This document shows, one piece after another, positions 57,248 to 60,228 of a stretch of 60,228 nucleotides of DNA. How positions within the stretch are numbered: the stretch's first letter is position 1; every line of letters begins with the position of its first letter. Below the pieces are notes generated by a model. It ran no database searches and had not been told where the DNA came from. It saw only the letters and a program-made list of their open reading frames with translations. The position numbers and the translations under genes were made by a program. Source of the DNA: a virus; IMG/VR virus record IMGVR_UViG_3300017971_000310, positions 1 to 60,228 of that record. The stretch is one strand, 5' to 3'.

Positions 57248-57792
57248 TTCCCAATCATCTCTAATATCTGCCCCATCTGCCAAGCAGTTTCTGCGTCCCT
57301 GGCGTCCCTGGCGGCGGCCCTGGCGGCCCTGGCTGCGGCCCAGGCGGCGTCCCTGGCGGCCCAGGCGGCGTCCCTGGCGGCGGCCCTGGCGGCCCAGGCT
57401 GCGGCCCAGGCGGCCCAGGCGGCGGCCCAGGCGGCGGCCCAGGCGGCGGCCAATTCCTCGTCCGATACCTCCCCCCGCAGCCAACCCCGCTTTGCCTCGA
57501 TCGCAGCCCGAGGGCGCGGATCATCACCACATAGATCCACCACCCGCTCCGCGAAATCGCACGCCAGCCCGTGCATCTCCACATCGGTCAGGAACTCGTT
57601 ATGAAATAGCGCCCACAGTGCATCCTCGTGCGAGATCTCAAGGTTGGCAATATCTCTTGCCGTTAGTACCTCTCGACCCGCAAACAACCTCTCAATCCTG
57701 GCCCGCGTGTAGTTCTGGTCGTTATCCTCTCCCCTCAGCCCACACGGCCCCCACGCCACTACTTGTTCTACAGTCACACCCTGATTGCTCAT
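57244..57792 (-). CDS. Ala/Trp-repeat protein (Imm5-like)
   Basis: A 182-residue protein. Residues 1-110 are ordinary ('EDALWALFHNEFLTDVEMHGLACDFAERVV'), and residues about 112-170 are an almost pure repeat of AAWAA, ARAAA and RDAA units. Proteins of this design occur in phages and resemble the helical Imm5-type immunity family; that link is from memory and not verified. The DNA repeat is very G+C-rich. A reading frame overlapping it that encodes Gly/Arg repeats is an artefact. Confidence 0.6.
   Translation of the reverse strand: MSNQGVTVEQVVAWGPCGLRGEDNDQNYTRARIERLFAGREVLTARDIANLEISHEDALWALFHNEFLTDVEMHGLACDFAERVVDLCGDDPRPRAAIEAKRGWLRGEVSDEELAAAWAAAWAAAWAAWAAAWAARAAARDAAWAARDAAWAAARAARAAARDARDAETAWQMGQILEMIGK
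57310..57460. repeat. GC-rich tandem repeat GGCGGCCCA/GGCGTCCCT
   Basis: About 150 bases of 6- to 12-base units (GGCGGCCCAGGC, GGCGGCGGCCCAGG, GGCGTCCCTGGC) encoding the Ala/Trp/Arg segment on the minus strand. Such repeats change length by slippage, so copy number probably varies in the population. Confidence 0.8.
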
Positions 57793-57989
57793 GTCCTCTC
57801 CCTTAGTAGCTCCTGCCGTTCGTCCTCAAGCTCTTGTCGCTCAAGCAGCTTGCCCAGTCGCTGTGACACCGCCAGAAGGCCCCAACCAATCGCCTCTCCA
57901 ATCTTGAGCAAAGGTATTTCTTTTCGAGGTGCTGAGTGCCGTCCTTCTGCTTCCCATCCGTCCATAGACAATGCGACCTGTTCAACCAA
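57789..57989 (-). CDS. Hypothetical protein
   Basis: A frame of up to 66 residues. TTG 57989 and ATG 57965 are possible starts; neither has a convincing ribosome-binding site. The sequence is helical and charged at the end ('RLGKLLERQELEDERQELLRERT'), and its stop overlaps the start of the Ala/Trp-repeat gene by four bases. Function unknown. Confidence 0.5.
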   Translation of the reverse strand: MVEQVALSMDGWEAEGRHSAPRKEIPLLKIGEAIGWGLLAVSQRLGKLLERQELEDERQELLRERT

Positions 57990-58015
57990 CTCAATAAATG
58001 TCTCAGATATATTAT

Positions 58016-58956
58016 TTATACCTCTGCGAACTTAGTTGCTAGACTTAACGCCCGCTGCTTGATATTGGCCCCAGATCCGAACAGGGCGTTTTCAAGCTGG
58101 GGAGTCTTGGTCTCATACTGCCAGTCTACATATTGTGTGGCTGCGTTGAAAGCACTATACCATGTGTCCTTGATACCCGATATTTGGTTCCACTCATGGG
58201 CTAGCGCCTCCGCCACACCCTCACGGTGTTCTCTGGTACGTTTACCTGGATTATCTCCATAGTGCGGAAACAGCTCTTCCACATACTGGTTAAACAGTGG
58301 ATGGGTCAGTGGCTTATTGGCTAGAGCATTGAACAGCTTCTCAGTTTGACGGAACTGTTCATTCACCAATCCTAATAAGGCGGTAGCCTGCGACAAGCGG
58401 TCGTGGACATTCGTAGTGTGACGTAGGGTCACTTTGGCCCTATGTGTTCTCAGGGCCATATTCAAAGTGTTCTGGCAGACAACCCTTACCGCTGTCGTCA
58501 TTACCCGTAAGGCATAGCTACCATCGTGACTGTTGTTCAGAACCACATACTCTTCATAGGCATCATCTTTGATATAGAACTCCTGAGGTATTCTAGCTAC
58601 TACAAAAGTCCTTTCCCCATGCCCCAGTACACCAGCCGACGTATAGATTGCCTTGCCCTCCCCGACAACCTCATCGAAAAACGAGAAGGCGTCCCGGTTT
58701 TGTACCACTGTATACTCCCGGCCCACAAAGCCCAGCACATGGTCGGGATCGTCGCTTGGCAGATCGAGTCTAACAGTAGCATACTTGTTTACCCTAATCC
58801 CATCATCTAAGTACAGGGGAACCTTTTGACCTCATAGTCAAAGTCCATTTCCTGGACCAGATGTTCTGCTGTGAAATCCTCCCCTATAACTCTGCCCAAC
58901 CTATGCCAAGCAGCCTCAGAGCCCACATAATTATCCTTGTAAATCTCGTGAGACAT
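58016..58956 (-). CDS. DUF932-family protein interrupted by a frameshift
   Basis: ATG 58956 with AAAGGAG upstream opens 'MSHEIYKDNYVGSEAAWHRLG', the usual start of DUF932 (phage/plasmid-like) proteins. The frame stops at 58807-58809. In the -1 frame it continues without a gap as 'KVPLYLDDGIRVNKYATVRLD', then 'LGFVGREYTVVQNRDAFSFFDEVV' to 58016. The join falls on a run AAAA (58824-58827) after GTC. Total length about 310 residues matches the family. Either a -1 slip during translation, a mutation, or a sequencing error. Confidence 0.75.
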
Positions 58957-58957
58957 C

Positions 58958-59059
58958 TTACTCCTTTCTAGGTATAGTTTCTAAAACACACATCAAAACT
59001 ATTACTACAGCTACAGCCAGACACGCCCCTTGAAATAGCCATACTAGAACACTAGCCAT
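58958..59059 (-). CDS. Small membrane peptide of 33 residues
   Basis: ATG 59059 with GAGAGGAG upstream; stop TAA 58958-58960. 'MASVLVWLFQGACLAVAVVIVLMCVL' is one membrane helix followed by ETIPRKE. Its last codons hold the AAGGAG ribosome-binding site of the DUF932 gene. Function unknown. Confidence 0.6.
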   Translation of the reverse strand: MASVLVWLFQGACLAVAVVIVLMCVLETIPRKE

Positions 59060-59228
59060 ACTTTCTCCTCTCTCTAATCATTAGGTATAGCCCTATCAAC
59101 TCCAATAGAACAAACGGGGAACAACACATGGCAAAACATATATCGTTAGTATCTACGATATTGCAGACCTTGCCAATGCTTAACACAAATGGAAGGCTAA
59201 TTATCAGTAGGATTAGATATTTGAGCAT
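59052..59228 (-). CDS. Small membrane protein
   Basis: A 58-residue protein from ATG 59228, with AAAGGAG upstream and a TAATG overlap with the preceding stop. Two membrane helices are predicted (about 3-19 and 30-50), separated by a Cys-containing loop, followed by a basic end (RERRKYG). Function unknown. Confidence 0.6.
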   Translation of the reverse strand: MLKYLILLIISLPFVLSIGKVCNIVDTNDICFAMCCSPFVLLELIGLYLMIRERRKYG

Positions 59229-59608
59229 TACCACTCCTTTCTTTCATACTTGGATGTATACAGTACAGTAGGTATTCCAGCCTTCTTAGCCCGGTTCAAC
59301 ATATCCTTTGTGCCTCTGGACTGTTCTATGTTATCGTGAAACCCAATAACTATATCTGGTCTCCCTTCATCTAACATCTGTTGGTTTCTAATAACACCAG
59401 CAGCCTTCCCATATCTATTCCACTGGGCCGGGTATTTTCTAATCTTAAATCCCATACCCAACCCTATATGACCAGCTAGTCTATCTGCTCCACGACAACC
59501 CCCATGTATCAACGTGTCTTGATAAGGCAATCCCTCATATAACGCTAAGACAGTTTCTATGGGACCTATGGCCCTCCAGTTTCGATCACCACATACAAGT
59601 ATTCTCAT
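59228..59608 (-). CDS. SLOG-family protein (DUF2493/YspA-like)
   Basis: A 126-residue protein. 'RILVCGDRNWR' at the N-terminus, 'DTLIHGGCRGADRLAGHIGLGMG' in the middle, 'YPAQWNRYGKAAGVIRNQQML' and 'PDIVIGF' near the end are the conserved elements of DUF2493 proteins of the SLOG superfamily. The fold binds nucleotides or nucleotide sugars. Common in phages, role not established. Confidence 0.8.
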   Translation of the reverse strand: MRILVCGDRNWRAIGPIETVLALYEGLPYQDTLIHGGCRGADRLAGHIGLGMGFKIRKYPAQWNRYGKAAGVIRNQQMLDEGRPDIVIGFHDNIEQSRGTKDMLNRAKKAGIPTVLYTSKYERKEW

Positions 59609-59676
59609 ATATCCCCCTATTAATGTTTTGCCCTGGTTTTCTTAATATAGATTTCTTATACATGGTAGCCTTTAAT

Positions 59677-59750
59677 ATGGGCCGCCCCGGATTTGAACCA
59701 GGAACTGTCGGGTTACAGCCGAGTATGATGCCGATTTCACCAGCGACCCA
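59677..59750 (-). tRNA. tRNA-Tyr (anticodon GTA)
   Basis: Acceptor TGGGTCG/CGGCCCA, D stem GGTG/CATC, anticodon loop CTGTAAC with stem TCGG/CCGA, T arm CCTGG-TTCAAAT-CCGGG. Variable arm is short for a bacterial tRNA-Tyr. Two extra bases lie between the D and anticodon stems. Last base U, no encoded CCA. Confidence 0.75.
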
Positions 59751-59754
59751 GGAG

Positions 59755-59827
59755 TGGATCCGGCAGGGCTCGAACCTGCGACTGACCGTTTATGAGACGG
59801 CTACTCTAACCACTGAGTTACGGATCC
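59755..59827 (-). tRNA. tRNA-Met (anticodon CAT)
   Basis: Perfect acceptor GGATCCG/CGGATCC, D arm ACTC-AGTGGTTA-GAGT, anticodon stem GCCGT/ACGGT with loop CTCATAA, T arm GCAGG-TTCGAGC-CCTGC, last base A. A CAT anticodon may be elongator Met or Ile (after lysidine modification); the acceptor stem does not look like an initiator. Confidence 0.9.
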
Positions 59828-59830
59828 AGC

Positions 59831-59903
59831 ACTCCCGATGCGATTTGAACGCATAACCCCTGGATTAGAAGTCCAGCGCTCTATCCAATTGAGCTACGGG
59901 AGC
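59831..59903 (-). tRNA. tRNA-Arg (anticodon TCT)
   Basis: Acceptor GCTCCCG/CGGGAGT (one terminal G-U pair), D arm GCTC-AATTGGATA-GAGC, anticodon stem CTGGA/TCCAG with loop CTTCTAA, T arm ATGCG-TTCAAAT-CGCAT. It reads AGA and, by wobble, AGG, codons frequent in this A+T-richer genome. Confidence 0.9.
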
Positions 59904-59909
59904 GTATAC

Positions 59910-59979
59910 GGGCCGGGGAGGACTCGACCCTCCAGCACTGGTTTTGGAGACCAGCCGCTTACCATTAACGAACCGACCC
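59910..59979 (-). tRNA. tRNA-Trp (anticodon CCA)
   Basis: Acceptor GGGTCGG/CCGGCCC, D stem CGTT/AGCG with GG in the loop, anticodon stem CTGGT/ACCAG with loop CTCCAAA, T arm GGAGG-GTCGAGT-CCTCC. The first base of the T loop is G rather than T. Confidence 0.85.
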
Positions 59980-59981
59980 CA

Positions 59982-60052
59982 AGCCCCTATCTGGATTCGA
60001 ACCAGAACCGGGGCAGTACAAATGCCCTGCCCTACCATTAGGCTATAGGGGC
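59982..60052 (-). tRNA. tRNA-Thr (anticodon TGT)
   Basis: Perfect acceptor GCCCCTA/TAGGGGC, D arm GCCT-AATGGTA-GGGC, anticodon stem GGGCA/TGCCC with loop TTTGTAC, T stem TCTGG/CCAGA with loop TTCGAAT, last base U as expected for tRNA-Thr. Its 5' end overlaps the last 15 bases of the upstream protein gene. Confidence 0.9.
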
Positions 60053-60223
60053 GGTTACAGATTTTACATATAGAATAACATTGGACCTAGTTACACCGGC
60101 TTTATACTCTGCGGCCTCTAGCTCTTCTGCTGTGCCCCTCTCAAGCACCCATCCTAAATTATCCCGGGCCTCTAGAGCACGGTCTAACAGCTTCACAAAT
60201 TCTGCATACTGTTCGTCTGTCAT
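60038..60223 (-). CDS. Hypothetical helical protein at the window edge
   Basis: A 61-residue frame (MTDEQYAEFVKLLDRALEARDN...) that is helical and acidic. Only five bases precede the ATG in the window, so its ribosome-binding site is not visible. Its 3' end overlaps tRNA-Thr. No family recognised. Confidence 0.5.
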   Translation of the reverse strand: MTDEQYAEFVKLLDRALEARDNLGWVLERGTAEELEAAEYKAGVTRSNVILYVKSVTAPIA

Positions 60224-60228
60224 TTCTC

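Noticed and set aside
57074-57484. Open frame with Gly-Arg repeats (RRLGRRLGR...)
   Set aside because: It is a shifted reading of the Ala/Trp repeat; only its last 57 codons, from an ATG at 57247, read as an ordinary protein.

Overview
The window is a large part, possibly nearly all, of the genome of a tailed double-stranded DNA bacteriophage with an HK97-fold capsid and a long, probably non-contractile (siphovirus-type) tail. The virion module supports this: an HK97-type portal, S78-like prohead protease, major capsid protein, head-tail connectors, a tail assembly chaperone with a -1 frameshift site, a 1,267-residue tape measure and distal tail and fibre proteins. No integrase, repressor or terminase large subunit was recognised. 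The host cannot be named from the sequence. Leaderless promoter-gene arrangements and LamG and glycosidase modules are the only weak hints.

Layout. Positions 1-2964 (+) hold a visibly GC-rich carbohydrate-binding and glycosidase-like module. Positions 3108-10617 (+) hold head genes: a portal fused to MuF and zincin domains, a protease, the capsid and a decoration-like protein. Two reverse-strand accessory genes with their own promoter interrupt them at 6407-7174. Positions 10620-10866 form a palindrome-rich intergenic region. Positions 10867-19352 (+) hold a cassette for glycan synthesis: glycosyltransferases, a cupin isomerase-like protein, a sulfotransferase, methyltransferases and an epimerase. 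It sits inside the structural operon. Positions 19354-35303 (+) hold connectors (one split by an intein), tail tube, chaperones, tape measure, a distal tail protein carrying a beta-propeller, a collagen-like fibre and a C39-like/glycosidase protein. Positions 35300-37580 (+) hold two membrane proteins, which may act in lysis, and a metallophosphoesterase.

From 37577 to the right end all genes lie on the minus strand and converge on the plus-strand block. They include a RusA-like resolvase, HNH proteins, a PD-(D/E)XK nuclease, a LmbE-like deacetylase, a ThiF/E1-like protein and a possible ubiquitin-like protein. They also include a Ro60-like TROVE/vWA protein, a replisome (sliding clamp, family A polymerase, DnaB helicase, primase), a DNA methyltransferase and many small genes. 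Five ordinary tRNA genes (Tyr, Met, Arg, Trp, Thr) lie at the right end. A second RNA cluster at 44.2-44.7 kb has its own promoter.

The most interesting element is this second RNA cluster with the gene downstream of it. Two tandem, directly abutting RNAs of 105 and 113 nt have tRNA acceptor, T and D arms but no anticodon arm. In its place is a long stem closed by GUUU/AAAC. They resemble bacterial Y RNAs of the YrlA type, which mimic tRNA and bind Ro60. A Ro60-like gene follows on the same strand. I interpret this as a phage-encoded Ro60-Y RNA particle. Further notable points are an intein with an EDxHD-type endonuclease in a head-tail connector, a family of sigma70-like promoters with a conserved spacer, palindromic repeats in two intergenic regions, and two frameshifted genes.
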